Shown: positions 1 through 12,940, numbered from the stretch's first letter. The stretch is 64,000 bases of DNA from Toxonevra muliebris (GCA_963691655.1 OY829328.1:31577890-31641889); one strand, 5' to 3'. Notes: a model not told the origin generated them from the sequence alone. Numbers and translations: made by a program.

Positions 1-214
1 TGATTCGTTTACGAATTTTTTCTGTTAAACCAGTAGTGGCAACTGTTGAAAATTTTCCCCGGTCTCTATCTCCAAAACCCCCAGTTTCATTATATCGAAT
101 AATAGCTCGGTCTACCGTACGACTTGACAAATTTAAAGCCTTTGCAATTTGACGGCTACTATAATTTGCCAAATGAAATTTCATAATTTCACGACGAATA
201 TTTTCCTTGTCCAT
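1..214 (-). CDS. Tc1/mariner-superfamily transposase, N-terminal part, cut by window edge
   Basis: Read on the minus strand from an ATG at 214-212, the frame stays open for 71 codons to the left edge. It begins MDKENIRREIMKFHLANYSS and continues with a helix-turn-helix-like stretch (SRQIAKALNLSSRTVDRAII), then a basic linker rich in Arg, Lys and Gly (GDRDRGKF) and IRKRI. This order, a short HTH, then a GR-type linker, then a second HTH, is typical of DNA-binding domains in Tc1/mariner-like transposases. No stop or frameshift is seen in the visible part, so the copy may be fairly young. The catalytic DDE/D region and the other terminal repeat lie outside the window. I cannot assign a family (Tc1, mariner, rosa or maT type). 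Confidence 0.7.
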   Translation of the reverse strand, partial: MDKENIRREIMKFHLANYSSRQIAKALNLSSRTVDRAIIRYNETGGFGDRDRGKFSTVATTGLTEKIRKRI

Positions 215-1678
215 TTTTATGGAAATTTCAAAATGTAATAACAAAAATTCAAATGAAATTAAAAGCAAAGCCAATGATGAATGAATTTGCTTTTTAAATT
301 AAAGTAACGGTAAATGGCAAAGCTTGCTGCAGAGTATTAAACTTGCGTCACTTTACAATTGTCACCCTGTAGAAACTGAGTGTGAAAATATTTAGGTACA
401 CTTAACGCTCGTACCAATACAGTTATTCGCGGTAGTATACTGTTTTTTGGACTCCAAACCGCACACCGCATTTTTTACCAAAATACCGCGTTTATACTAA
501 GAAAAAAATATAAAATTTTTGAACGCTACGAAATTCAAATTTATTAATCGCAATGCAAAACGTCTCAGAGAACAATGGCAACTCGTTGCGAGTATACTTT
601 TGATATATTTAAGTGGAAATATTGAAGGCTATTCCGATCGTCAAAAGTAACTTGAAATATCCATGCGTTGATTGACGAAGACGATTCAGATGATGGATAA
701 ATTGCTATCTTTGTTAATTTTTAGTGAAAAAAATTGATTCCGCGAAATATCCGGAAAAAGATATTAGCGTTAGGTATACTAGATACGAATTGAATTTTTA
801 TTGAAAAATGATTTTTTTGTTGTATGGTGTTCCTCATCGATTGCAGGAATCGTAAAATTCATTTTAAATAAAACACCAGATTTTTGTTGAGATTAAACAA
901 ATTCTTATAATATTTTAATTTAAATTTCGATACGATTTACGCATCATCTTCAGCAGCGCGTTGGCAACTAATAAATATAAATATATAAACAGATTCACAA
1001 AGTATTAAAAAAACGAAACTTTATAACCAAATACTCAAAAATAAATTGAAATGTTAATGTGTTGATGTCATTACTCGATGCTAATTATACACTATTTCCT
1101 TTGATATCTATATCATGCCCACTTGACTGATTTCTCCTATTTCAGAACTTAACCTCCGCCTGATCATAAAAAAGTTTGTACAATATTTGACTAAGATTGT
1201 TCAATTTTAATCGAGTTATCTTCTACACAGACAGGCGGGCATGGCTATCTCGACTCCGCTATGCACATAATCATTTATATATATCTACGAGGCCTAATTA
1301 TGGGATTACAAATAACCGTTACTCGGTCAAAACCAATATACCCTGTACACAGAGTCTGTAGGGTCTAAAAATGTTGTGTGAAAATCAAAAGGAAGTCAAG
1401 TGCATTTGAGAACCGTTGAATCCAAGTTTTTCATTTGCTGGTATTCAAGTGAAAAGGAATTAATTCAACTCCACAAAAGTAATTCCTTACACAAGGGAAG
1501 GGAAATTCCTTCTTAGTTCGCACTTCATTTTTCAATTCCTTGAGGAATTGGGTAATTCAAATTATTATTCAGTAATCGGAATAACTATTTTGTTACTCTT
1601 TTGCTGAAGAATCGAAAATGTAATTAACCAATTATAAATCCAAAGAATAGAATTGACAAAAAAAATTAGTTCCATTGC

Positions 1679-1716
1679 AAGGAATTGTAGTTTGTAATTA
1701 ATATTTACAATTCCTT
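1679..1716. repeat. Short perfect inverted repeat
   Basis: AAGGAATTGTA at 1679-1689 faces TACAATTCCTT at 1706-1716 across a 16-base AT loop. Several more AATTCC/GGAATT words lie between 1490 and 1740, so this may be the core of a degraded foldback element. No function is implied. Confidence 0.45.
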
Positions 1717-2969
1717 AGAATTAATAATGTAATGGAGTGGAATTTACCCAGCCTTTCAGATTGGACGATTTTTGGATGCCAGTTTTTCGGTCAAAGTGAC
1801 GTTTTATAATAACTGTTGTCACTGTGCTTGACTTTCGGGTCGTCCCATTTTCCGATTTTCAAGTTAGTTCAACTGTAACCAACAATTTTTCTGAAAAAAT
1901 TAATGTTTGTTAGTTTGAACGGTTTTTAGAGAAAAGCTCTGGCTTGAAAGCTTACCATTGTTGGCAAAGAGGTGGTCCCGTGCAGACAAACTTATATTGT
2001 CTATTTTTGAACAGTACCGAGTATCAAACCAGGTACGCTGTTTTGTAGTTTAGCACTTTTTATAAATCAGATTTCCTGTAACTGAGTAATTTTTCTACAG
2101 GGCTACAGTTTTAGAAATAAAGAAAAATAATAACTTCAACAACAACAACCAAAAGATACCCCCATCATATTGTAATAATAATGGACTTTAGGAGTTTTGT
2201 TGTATGTAAAATGATAAAACAGCAGATATCTTTTTTTGTAGTACCAAATTTTTCAATATTTTTTTTTTTATAGATAAGCTGTGTATGTTTGTAAGATTCT
2301 CGCCACCATCTACAAAGCATGAGCATGGTAAAATCATATAAAAAACAAAAACAAAAAATAAATAAAAATACTTTCCATAAATATGATGGCAACAAGAGCA
2401 GCGCCACGGCTATGTCAGCAAAGTAGTAATTACCATTGTGGCGCATGTCTAGATCCAAGCACTTTTGGGTAACATGCGTTTTATTGGAATTGTAGCTGCT
2501 ACTCATTGGCATACATTCATGCATATATATGCACATATGTACATACAATATAAATAGTAAGTATCATGTAAATGGTTTGGTCAATGGTCCATCGAACTAC
2601 TTTGGATTGCTTTAAATACTTATAGGATAATTTGTGCTAGTGTGGTGGGTCGAACAGCGGATAATCGTGGGGTCTTATTAGTTATTGGCACATGCTACAT
2701 ATACTTGCTTACATACATTCATACATATGTTGGTACGTATGTAAATATATTTAGATGCAGCATACTTCTACCTACTGTTACCATGGTTAGTTGTAACTAA
2801 ATTATATATGTGATTGTTTTCACCGCCGCGGCGGTGATGTCTTATGTTGTTGTACAACACTTAATGCTCAGAAGTAAACCATAAGCACGAGCACAAGCAC
2901 GCCTGCTAGCAAGCGTGAGCATTATTCGTACGTACAAACATACAAAGGTGGTATGCACTACAATACATT

Positions 2970-2989
2970 CATACATACATACATACATT
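2970..2989. repeat. ATAC tetranucleotide microsatellite
   Basis: Five consecutive ATAC-type units. Similar TACA/TATG runs recur throughout the window, for example at 20761-20794. Confidence 0.7.
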
Positions 2990-5900
2990 CAGATATAGAT
3001 AGATATGAAAGTAATAATTTTTATGAGGCTTTGAAGCAAACATTCAGATTATTATTTTTTTTAAGCATGTTATTCGCTTCCTTTGCTTTGGCCGGTCGGT
3101 CGTCGGTCACAATTGTTAATTGGTATGTAAAATGTTGAAAATTATGTGAGCGTCTTAATCCGTTTTTAATGGTTTCTATTGAATGTGTTTACCTGCTTGT
3201 AAAATCGTTTTGAGTTTTTGTGTGATGATCTTAATTAAGTGATTTACATTTCAGCTCTAGTATTATAAGTTTTAAATCAGTTATTCGAAAATTCCCTTAC
3301 AATTAATAATTTTATTTGGCTATTAAAGGAATTTCTGGCTTATTTAATCTGAAATGTATAGGTTTCAAATAGCTATCTCTCGTTCAATGACCTATTACAT
3401 AATATACCATATACCGAAAAGAAATGTGTTATAGAATTTGGATTTAAGATAAAAATTGCATTTAATAGACATTGTGGATAGTTATAAATAAGTAATTTGT
3501 TTTGATATTAATTGCACTATGGGACAATACAGTAGAAGTAGTAGTAATGGGACGAAATTCTACTTGTTGTCGTTGACATGGTGTTTGACTTTGGGCACTG
3601 AAAGAGGAAGAACAATCCTGGATACACTGTTTTTCTGGGTTAGTAATGTTAAAAGTAATTTTTTTGTTTTATATTTTAGTCAAATTAATTAATAATTACT
3701 GAAAAAAATTCGATTACTTATCTATATTTTGATTCAATTCCTTGGATTTTATTATTAAAATAGATAGATTTAATGAACATATTATGCCAGAAGAATAACA
3801 AAAACTTATGGAACCCGCTACGGTTCCTCATCAGTGATCTTTGTTATAGTTGCTTTATTTTAAAAATCTATATAAGCGAAAATATTGTGAAGTAGATGAG
3901 AGTTACTAGACAATATCATCCACTGTATCATTGATAGAAACTACCACTACTGTTCTATAAACGTGTTGCTATTCTTCTTTGACACCTTAGTACATATTGG
4001 TCATATTGCATTTTGGTTTTTAATAAAAAAAAAAAATAGCTAAAAAAAATGCATTAAGTTCCGAGCCCTAATTATACCTGTATGTATGTTGTTATTGAGT
4101 TCAATTTGTAAGCAGCGTCTGACGAGGCCACACTGTATTGACTTATAGCTTGAGCATTTTAATATACTATAGAAATAATAAATAGATGTTGCATTGAATG
4201 AAAATAGCGGATATGACTTAACAGCGATTCTAGGGAACGATTAAAATTTTGAGATATTATATGAAACACGATAAGTGAAAAGTGAGAATACACATGATAT
4301 ACGAATAACTGCGCTGACAAGCTTTTATATTGAGTTGAGAAAGGGGAAATATCGGTTGAAGAATCTCAAAAAACAGGAACTTATAATATAAGTAAACAAA
4401 TTAAACAAAAACCGAACAGAAAAATACCAAAATATAGGTACATATGTAAGTATAAAACAAAAGCACAACATGACAAAAACTTTGAGGGCATGACGGTCAC
4501 GCTGGGTAATGACAACAGCCAGACAAATCAAACATCTACATACATACATATTCACATGTGGCATGTCAGCAACACTCAGTATGAAGTATAAGTGAAGTAA
4601 GTATGTATATAGTGCATACAACAATACATAATAATACAGAGCACAAAGGTAAAAACGCTTGCAGTTTGGCGCTACAATGATCGGTGGTGGTGACTAGTGA
4701 CTGATGCAGATACCACTATTATTTATAACTACTACTACTACCATATTATAGATCTACTAATACATACGCGTATTGTGCTTAAATTAACCATACGTTCATG
4801 TTCATGATTACCCTGATGACTATGTCTGAAAATTTTCAGTCAAGCATCAGTTGAGTTAGTTCATTTCAGTAGTTGAGATTGAATCAAAGTTTTGAGTTTT
4901 TTGTTTTTTTTTTTTGCTCAACGACTTCGTTCGACAGTTTGACCGACCGACTGTTCATTCATTTTGGTATTAAAACTCAAACCAATTATTACTTTACTAC
5001 TACATACTACCAATTTGCGAGAACAAAGCGCAGTAAAAAAAAGTAATAATGATGCTCAACAACAATAATACACAAAAAAACAAAAACAAAAAGTATAAAG
5101 GAAAAAGAAGGAAGAACCATACCTCATACCTCTGGATATTTAATGACAGACTAAATAACAAAACAAAAAAAAAAGAAAGAAAAAAGAAAACTACATAATG
5201 AATGCGATCAACAACAACAACATGAGAAATAAAAACAACAACTCCATGTACAATGAAACCATATTTACGTTAAACGAACGACAGAGTGATTGTTGTTGAC
5301 TGACTGAAAGTTGTTTGTTAATTTCTAAAAGTTTTCGATTTAAAAATAATTCAGTAATTTAGGGTTTTGTAATATTGATTGAAGGTATACGTAAATATGT
5401 AAGTATATATATAGCTACAATATTTAAAGCGAGATATTGTTGTCATTTATTTTTCGGACAGTTTGCTGATATTACAGAAAGTAAAACTGTTATGCTACGG
5501 GTGCCATATTTACAAAAAAAAAATGTGTAGTGATGGAATTACTTTGTATTCTAAAAATGTCGGAAAAAATTAAACCTGGTAACGGTTGATAGTAATTTAC
5601 TTTTCTCCATAGAAAATGTGTAGGGTATCAAAATAGTTAGCTCAATATGAAAACTGGAATTATTTTTCGTGCATGAATATTCTTTTATATCTTATTATTT
5701 TGCATAGTTGGTTGTTGTTGTTGGTATTTAGGCGTTAGCATGCCACCATTGCCACATGCTTGTAAAACATGTAGATTTTATTATAAAATCTGATTACCTG
5801 TTATGATTAGCCAAAAAAAAAACAATAATAATGAAAACTATTTGAATGCATTTAACTACATTAAGTTTATATCTAACAGTACAAACAAGTGGGTTAGCGC

Positions 5901-6441
5901 CGCGTTAAGATCTGGAATAAAATAATTCCAACAAGAACAAAAAATTAACGGTCACACCATATGACAGGTTTAGATTAGATGGAAAAAATATTATCACGCA
6001 AATACGTACTATTTTATTGACAGTTTTCATTATATTTTTGATATTCTACATTTGCGATACATACGTAATTACATACCTTATATTAGAAAATATCAAAAGG
6101 TTTTTTCTTACCACTATATGGCATTAATAATAATAAGAATGTAACAGGCCGACACAATTAAAAAAAAAATTGCACACTTGTAATTTCCAATACACCCCCA
6201 ATCTGAGCTGATCTTAGGACCAAAAAAACAATTTTCTTTTCAGACGTTTCACTTTGTGTTATACTTTATAATATTTCCATAAAAAAAAAATAGCGGAGTA
6301 CCTACGCTAAGTTTGAGGGTCTGAACGAGGTCGCTAAACTGGGTGTGAACTAAATATACACTCGATAAATAATTCCTAGGACTCCTATCTGGTATCGCTA
6401 AGGACCTAAAGGTCTATGCTTGGCTTCAGACAGCCAGTACT

Positions 6442-6460
6442 ACCTAACCTAACCTAACCT
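6442..6460. repeat. Short CCTAA array (interstitial)
   Basis: Four tandem CCTAA units, equivalent to GGTTA/TTAGG on the other strand. A related GGTTAGGTTA word occurs near 10646. The flanking sequence looks like degraded repeat DNA, so this is probably part of a dispersed element, not a relic telomere. Confidence 0.5.
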
Positions 6461-6814
6461 ACGCTAAGTATCTCGCAAAATCCAACTTTTTAACCGATTA
6501 TTATCGATTAAGAATATATTTTATTCAACAGCATATTAATATAGATATATAAATTAAACCTGTATTTAATTCTGCTTTCATAGATGTATAACTTTTTTTA
6601 AATCCGTTTAGTATATTTTTTTGATTTCGATATGAAAAGATTAATTTCCCACATTACATAAACGAAACTAGTAAAGAAGTTATAGAAGGAGAGCCAGCAA
6701 TATTGCCGGGCATGTGATCTTTCCTAGAGACCATTTTTACATAAAACGAAAATTTAGAGTTGCTTCAAACCCGAATGAATAGATTCCCTTGATTCCCACT
6801 GTCGAGTCTCAAAT

Positions 6815-7665
6815 ACCCGCAACAACCTAAGCAGGCGCAACAATGTATTGAACGTACTAGCGGAGAGCACCTGGGGAAAAACACCGAAACTTTACTGACA
6901 ACATACAAGGCCATCGGAAGATCGATCCTCAATTATGCAGCACCCATAAAGACTCCAATCATCAGCGAAACCCAATGGCAGAGGCTGCAAGAGTGTCAAA
7001 ATGCCGCCCTACGCACCACCATAGGCTGCCACTTAATGACACACGAGCACCATCTACACGAGGAAACCAGGATGCTGAAGGTTAAGGACCATAACCACCT
7101 ACTAGCCAAGCAATTCTGGCTGGCCTGCTATACAGACCAACACCCGAACATAACACTTACAGACCTCACCCCACCACAATAATGAAATACAACGAATTAC
7201 AAATAACAACCTGTTTGACCAGACCTCATACTCACTCGCCGTCAAGCAGCTGCACGCTGAAGCGGTGACTGCAGCAACAGACGCCTACAAACCATCCATA
7301 TTCCTTAATGGCAGACCACCACCTATAGCTGATGCGGAAAAGACTCTACCTAGGAAAACTAAGTGTACTCTTGCACAGCTCAGGTCAGGCTACAGTAAGG
7401 CCCTCAACTGGTACATGGCAAGAATAGACGATGTAATAACGGACGAATGCCCAGATTGTGGCCAATCACCTCATGACACTATCCACCTATTCAATTGCCC
7501 ATACACCCAACAAGCCTGATTCCGGCACAACTCTGTAGACACCCATTGGAAGTAGCTCATTTCCTGGGACTAGACCTAATTCAATACAGCGACGACATAT
7601 AAACAGAAACGATGAACACACAAAATGACAAAAATGTAGTTGCTAAAACAACAACAACAACGCCC
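6815..7665 (+). pseudogene. Decayed jockey-type non-LTR retrotransposon, 3' end of reverse transcriptase ORF
   Basis: One frame reads a segment containing LLTTYKAIGRSILNYAAPI (about 6884-6950), the signature just after the RT palm and thumb of jockey-clade LINE elements, and runs to a stop near 7182. A shifted frame from 7265 carries the terminal Cys/His block (CPDCGQSPHDTIHLFNCP, about 7450-7500), then stops at 7519. A third piece ends LGLDLIQYSDDI with a stop at 7600-7602. After it comes a short tail with AACAACAACAAC near 7650-7662, typical of such 3' ends. At least two frame breaks and the missing upstream RT show it is dead and 5'-truncated. Confidence 0.8.
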
Positions 7666-10600
7666 GCGACATCTTAGAAATTGCGTGCGAGCGATTTTTC
7701 GCGCGATTCGAACGATTTACCAAAAAAAATATTTTGTGAGCCAAGTCCTGAGCTTATGGCCCATAATATTCACATACACCGACTTTGAGTGAAACTTAAT
7801 CGAAATAAATAACACTGGTATGCACATAAAATGATTTAATTGTTTTTATTCGAGTTTTATAGTTGTAGAAGTCTGTATTAGAAGTCTCCCGCATCTGCTG
7901 GTTTTATTACCGTTTGAACCTAATTTTCTCGAAATGGTGATGTTTTGGGAAATTCAAATTCGCCTTCAGATATGAGGAATTTACTAAAAACTCAGATTGC
8001 AGTGTTTTAATCAACCAAAATAAAGTATAATAAAGCGACGTGGAAATATTTCTTGCAGTGTAAAAGTTATCGACGACGAAAAAGCGAATTCTTCACTATA
8101 ATACTTAGAAGAAGACGTAAAAAATATTTTTCACCCATACTTCTTACATTTTTTCTTAAGTTCATAAAAAGGGAAAAAATAATAACACAGTCCAACAACT
8201 GAGTAATCGTAATGTAATATTTAAAAACATTTTTGCTGAAAAAAGTATATAGCCTAGAATGTCATAACTTTCAAGGTTTGATTACAGTGATATCAATGAT
8301 AAAATATACAATCCTCATGAGCTTTAATGTTTGATGCAAAGATATTCCTTATGTTTGTATAGGCATTTTTTGTTTTCACGTAAACATCCCACCCTATTTC
8401 CTTACTTTAATTTTCGGGGATTTTTGTTAAGTTTCATAAAACAAATTTCTCAAATTTCACTACAGGATAAAGGATTAAGATTTTTTTTTTTTTGTATTAA
8501 ATTTACTGAAAATCTCTAGAAAAGGAGAGGAGAGAAATCATCAGAAACAGTTTTGTTTTAGACATGAAACCTCTAGCTCTTGAAATGTATATAGTTACCC
8601 ATTGATTAAGATGGCATAGCTTCTCTGACCTTAAAATGCAAGTAGAAAAAAATGCGTGCTGAACTATATCGTTATTCAGCAAAAATGTTCATTATAAAAT
8701 TCTCTTTCAGTATTATACCATGGTAACTTTGTTGCAAGCAAAAATATTTTATATACTGTGTAATTATGAGAAACAATAAAAATTTAAGTTGTCGCAATAG
8801 TTTTTTTGCAGTTTTTTCTCAACAATGTTATAATTCTCACTGGAAGTAAAGCAACTCCGATCTGGCACAAAGCGGCGATTGGCAATGCTAATCGCTCTTA
8901 AACAATCGCAACGATTTTCGTTGTCAGAGGCATTGTATCAGATCTCATTTGCGTTGCCTCCAGTGGTAGAACGGCCTTTGCCCTTGAAAACAGAATGACC
9001 CTTTCAGTAAAGAAATCAATTTTTATTGTTCCACACTTTTTAATTTATTATACAATTAGCGAGCTATAATGTTACTATGTGATTTTAATGTGAACGTTAT
9101 ATGTCAATAGGGAAATTACTGTTTTATGAACCCTAAAGCTTGATAATCCCATGCAAAGTTTTATTGCTTTTTTATACTTACTGAATTCTCTATATCTTTT
9201 TATATTTATTTAACTACTTGTAATTATGCAAAAAATGACAATTATAGAAATTGACTTTTTTACAAACTAAAAAATGTTTAATAGATTTCCATAAGCTTTT
9301 TTCAACTAAAAGAATTTGTTGCACTTTAAATTATGAAGTTTCACATACGATCGATTATAGAGTTAAAATTTTTCTTATTTTATTTAAAAAAAAGGAAATG
9401 ATCATAAAATAAAAAGCATATCTAAATATACATTACTTACTTATGCGATATTCAAATACAACTCTTTCTAAAACAAATTCTATTTGATTTATGTAATTAA
9501 GGCGGAATTATTAGATTAAATTGTAAATCACGACAAAGCCCAAAATGAGATTGAGCCCCATAACCAATAGCCAATAATGAAATCTAAGCGTGAGGTATTA
9601 GTTCTAAGTGTATATTGATTTATTTAATGTCGGATTTGTAAAATTTAAATTGGATATAAAATACAAAAAGCAAAACAAAGATCTGTTGGTTTAGATTAAG
9701 GTAATTATACTTAATAATACACAATAAACAACATTTTGAGTCAGCGTTATTTTGTGTTAACGCATTAATCTTTCTCAGAAATTTATGGTAGTTTTCTATT
9801 AACAAAAAAAAAAATAAATAAATAAAATGAATACAAAATACAAAAAAGCTGAAAGCAATTTTTCGCCTAGCACGATTATTTTATTGTTATTTAGTTTTCA
9901 ATTCAATATACACCTGAATATTTGAGTTATGCTTGTATTACGAGTATAGCTTTTAATAAAAAAATATTTTCAGAGTGTGATGAGATCAGATGGCGATGCT
10001 TTCATTGACGTACTTGAACAAGTGGCAACTGCACTGATTTTCATACGAATTTAGCTATAACTTAAAATATCACAGTATCGTGGAAGTTTTATTATGCAGT
10101 AGTTAAATGCAAATTTTGAAAATATACTTAGAAGTATATAAATTGGGCAAGCTTTCCTAATGAACTAATCGCGGTCTTTATATATTGCTGGAATAACGAC
10201 TTTTTAGAAGCATCTGTCTGCCAAAGCCAAAGAGTATACCACCAAATATACTCGGTGTACATAAATTTCATAAATTTTTACAGTTTGCCCCGTAATTTTT
10301 AATTGCCGTTCTTAGTATATTTCAATAATAATTCTGTATTTTTTATCAACTCAATTTTTTCCATGCCACTTTCAATATTTTCCTTTCTTATTTTTTACAA
10401 ATCTTTTTTCTCCGTGAATTGTTACAAGAGCACCTGTTATAAAAACAAAATATAAAATGTATTAAAAATGTAGTAGATCTTATATTTTCTTTGTTTACCA
10501 CCATATGCTTGAGGGTTGTTGTATTATTTTCAACATTTTAAGTGAATTTGGCTGGAATTCAGAATTTCATTTGACAGTTGTTGTATGGCGAAATTTCGCA

Positions 10601-10811
10601 TTTCAGCAATATGTCATATTGGGCTGAAATACACTCAGTGTATCAGCACTATAGGGTTAGGTTAATGGGAAGTGCTGCACAGAGGTCCTAAACTGGTACA
10701 TTGCGATCGCCCTATATGTGGTACCTAAATTTGTATATCTGTATATCGAACCATCTAGTGGATAGAAAGTTCACAACCCCCTTTTGTTTTATCAAGTACT
10801 TGCTTCAGAAA
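7666..10811. other. Intergenic AT-rich DNA, no gene recognised
   Basis: No coding similarity is seen on either strand. The only structured item is an imperfect inverted-repeat unit at 8838-8965, described separately. The rest is AT-rich with poly-T runs. Confidence 0.55.
8838..8965. mobile_element. Possible small MITE with imperfect terminal inverted repeats
   Basis: The left end CACTGGAAG and right end CCTCCAGTG are inverted, and similarity continues inward for about 35 bases with GATCTG and ACAA blocks in register. The unit is about 128 bp and holds no ORF. I find no clear target duplication, so the family is open. Confidence 0.35.
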
Positions 10812-11115
10812 AACATTTTGAGTGATGCTGTCTAATTTCGGGAGTTCGAAGTGTGATATTCAATATCTCTTCGTAAACAAAACCAATTTGGTTTTGGGAT
10901 TTTGAAGAAGTTAACTCTTAGGCCGTTTAGTTTTGCCCACAAAGAAAGCTTGTTAATTGCAAAGAACACGAGTTCCCTGATTGTAGGCCAATATTTGCCA
11001 CTTATAATGATAACCACGTCATATGCATACACAATTGCTTTTGCTGTTTTTTACTTGAGACCCATAAAGGTTTGATCGACGATGAATGGCCAACAAAGCT
11101 GAGAAATGAGCAAAA
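10812..11115 (-). pseudogene. Decayed jockey-type reverse transcriptase fragment
   Basis: The minus strand reads a GGVLSPLLW-like start (partly eroded), an FIVDQT segment, then AIVYAYDVVIIISGKYWPTI and LSLWAKLNGLRVNFFK. This is the RT palm, where the catalytic YADD box has become YAYD, followed by the WA..NGL..N..K motif seen in jockey/I-group LINEs. An in-frame stop interrupts it before the box. It is a separate insertion from the 6.8-7.7 kb relic and lies in the opposite direction. Confidence 0.75.
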
Positions 11116-11649
11116 CCCCACCCCCTTATGATATTAATCTTGTAACTAGTTTCCTTGTCGTACTCATTGATCCTTCTTGTAATCTCCATTAACTGCCATA
11201 TATTTTAGAAATATATCCTCGAAAGTAATACATAATAACAACAACAAGATAAAACTATTTATACCCATTAAATAAAAGCTCTTTCGAAAAATTGTAATAT
11301 GATACCTCCACTTCACTTGAGTCTGCAATTATTTAAATGTTCTCTCTCTTTCAATTTTTTTAATTTTTTTTTGTAAAGAGTATGTGAAGATGTGATAAGT
11401 TTTTCAACTTTCTTCTATGGCACCAACAATTCCAATTCCGCAAAATTTCACAAGGCTAGAAAACATACTTTGAGTTGAGAGATTTTCTGCAAATATTTGG
11501 CCAATCATAGTCGCTGGGTTCCATTGAGCAAGAGTAAAAACTGTTCAAAATAAATTTCTCATTCATTCACGTTTTTTTTTTTTTTTTTTGCATAATTTTC
11601 CTATACCAAAATTGTTAATAATAATTCTTAGATAACAATTTTTGATTTT
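11116..11649. other. Upstream region of Wnt2
   Basis: AT-rich, with a CTCTCTCT word near 11341 and a poly-T run at 11573-11589. I see no convincing TATA/Inr pair. The Wnt2 promoter and 5' UTR may lie here or further upstream. Confidence 0.4.
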
Positions 11650-11923
11650 ATGCGTGAACAAATGCTTAAAATATTTTTTTCTTTTTCGTTATATTTTGTC
11701 GTCAGATTAGTATCCAATTTTACATCTTCAATACTCTGTTCTCGCATTCCCGGTTTGACCGCACAACAAAGGCAACTCTGCAGTGAATCGCCAGACGCAT
11801 TAATCGCCTTGGGAGAAGGTCATCAGATGGGCGCACAAGAATGTCAATATCAATTCCGTGGACATCGTTGGAATTGTACGCAAGTTTGGCAACAGAATGT
11901 ATTTGCACATGTGATGTTCGTAG
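11650..11923 (+). CDS. Wnt2: Wnt2 exon 1
   Basis: Encodes the signal peptide and the N-terminal Wnt motifs [11 protein letters not shown] and HRWNCTQVW. The donor is TAG|GTAAAT, phase 1. Confidence 0.9.
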
Positions 11924-12940
11924 GTAAATATTAAAATATACAATAGCAGAACGATTTTCGAAACAATATCCAAACATACGATTGTAATTTACTCGTAAGG
12001 TTCACGAGAAGCCGCCTTCACCTATGCAATTGCCAGCGCTGGAGCTTCGCATTCTGTGACAGCAGCATGTGCTCGGGGCAACATATCACTCTGTGGCTGC
12101 GATATAAAACATAAATCTATCGGAGGGAAACGTGCAACACATACCAGCAACGATTTTGCTGGTGGTAATTTCAATACTGGTCAAGAACAACAACCATGGA
12201 AATGGGGAGGCTGTTCAGCTGATATTGAATATGGCATGAAATTCGCGCGTAAGTTTTTAGATGCACGCGAAATTGAAAGAGATGCACGGAGTCTAATGAA
12301 CTTGCATAATAATCGAGTAGGAAGAAGGGTAAATTTAAAAAGATTTTTCGAATAAGAATATGCTTATATGTAAAATTATTATTTCAGATAGTTAAAAATC
12401 TTTTAAAAACCGATTGCAAATGTCACGGTGTCAGCGGGTCATGTGTAATGAAAACCTGTTGGAAAAGCTTACCACCGTTTCGATTGGTCGGCGATGTACT
12501 TATGAAGAAATATAACAAAGCCAAACTTGTTCAAGCTGTCAAAGGCAAACACGGACTGAAATTAGTATTAAGCAAGTATGTACAAATTTAAAAAATACCA
12601 CATACTTACGTTTAATAATAGCATAAATGCTTTTATATTTTCCAGAAAAAACCGTATAGGTAAGAATATGAATTTTCCAAAACGCATGGAATTCGTTTAT
12701 TTGCAAACATCACCGAACTATTGTGAACGTAGTGTCCAAGAGGGTACATTGGGCACGATGGGGCGCATCTGTAATCGTACCTTGCATGGACCTCAAAGCT
12801 GTGATTTGTTATGTTGTGGGCGTGGCTATAATACACATCAAATACGACGTACCACACAGTGTCGTTGTCAATTCAAATGGTGCTGCCAAGTTGAATGTGA
12901 TGTTTGTGAAGAGAATTATGAAGAGTTTACGTGTAAATAA
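11650..12940 (+). CDS. Wnt2: Wnt2, secreted Wnt family ligand (4 exons, complete, 361 aa)
   Basis: Exons 11650-11923, 12000-12328, 12388-12575 and 12646-12940 join in frame across GT/AG introns of 76, 59 and 70 nt to give 361 residues. Residues 1-22 form a hydrophobic signal peptide. The mature chain keeps Wnt hallmarks: WNCT (74-77), WKWGGCSAD in exon 2, [10 protein letters not shown] (211-220) with Ser217 at the position Porcupine acylates in other Wnts, and a C-terminal cysteine-rich block ending EEFTCK. I count 24 cysteines. N-glycosylation sequons occur at N75, N119 and N307. The closest family member I recognise is dipteran Wnt2, which acts through Frizzled receptors in gonad, tracheal and muscle development. 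A second Met at codon 5 could be the real start. A linker rich in Gly, Asn and Gln precedes WKWGGC and looks longer than in Drosophila. Confidence 0.95.
12000..12328 (+). CDS. Wnt2: Wnt2 exon 2
   Basis: The acceptor is GTAAG|GTTCACG, restoring [15 protein letters not shown]. The exon carries AACARGN, the WKWGGC motif and the helix with FLDARE and LMNLHNNR. The donor AGG|GTAAAT is phase 0. Confidence 0.92.
12388..12575 (+). CDS. Wnt2: Wnt2 exon 3
   Basis: Acceptor TTTCAG|ATA. Encodes the thumb-loop motif CHGVSGSC with the lipid-accepting Ser and the [10 protein letters not shown] segment. Donor AGCAA|GTATGT, phase 2. Confidence 0.93.
12646..12940 (+). CDS. Wnt2: Wnt2 exon 4 (C-terminal cysteine-rich domain)
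   Basis: Acceptor TTCCAG|AAAAAACC. Encodes [22 protein letters not shown] and CRCQFKWCC, twelve cysteines in all, and stops with TAA at 12938-12940. Confidence 0.93.

Larger units (their letters stand above)
215..6814. other. Intergenic AT-rich DNA, no gene recognised
   Basis: The first few hundred bases are probably the 5' side of the edge transposon. The rest holds no reading frame resembling a protein I know. Visible items are a hairpin near 1679-1716 (AAGGAATTGTA facing its complement), a TACA/ATAC microsatellite near 2970-2989, poly-A and poly-T runs, and four CCTAA units at 6442-6460. The longer open frames here have simple-sequence composition and look like chance ORFs. Confidence 0.6.

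Noticed and set aside
6442..6460. Relic telomere (TTAGG)n
   Set aside because: Only four units, and flies of this group do not use TTAGG telomeres; the word occurs within degraded repeat DNA.
7265..7519. Independent 84-residue gene with a Cys/His motif
   Set aside because: It is the C-terminal piece of a broken LINE reverse transcriptase, continuous in order with matches upstream and downstream.
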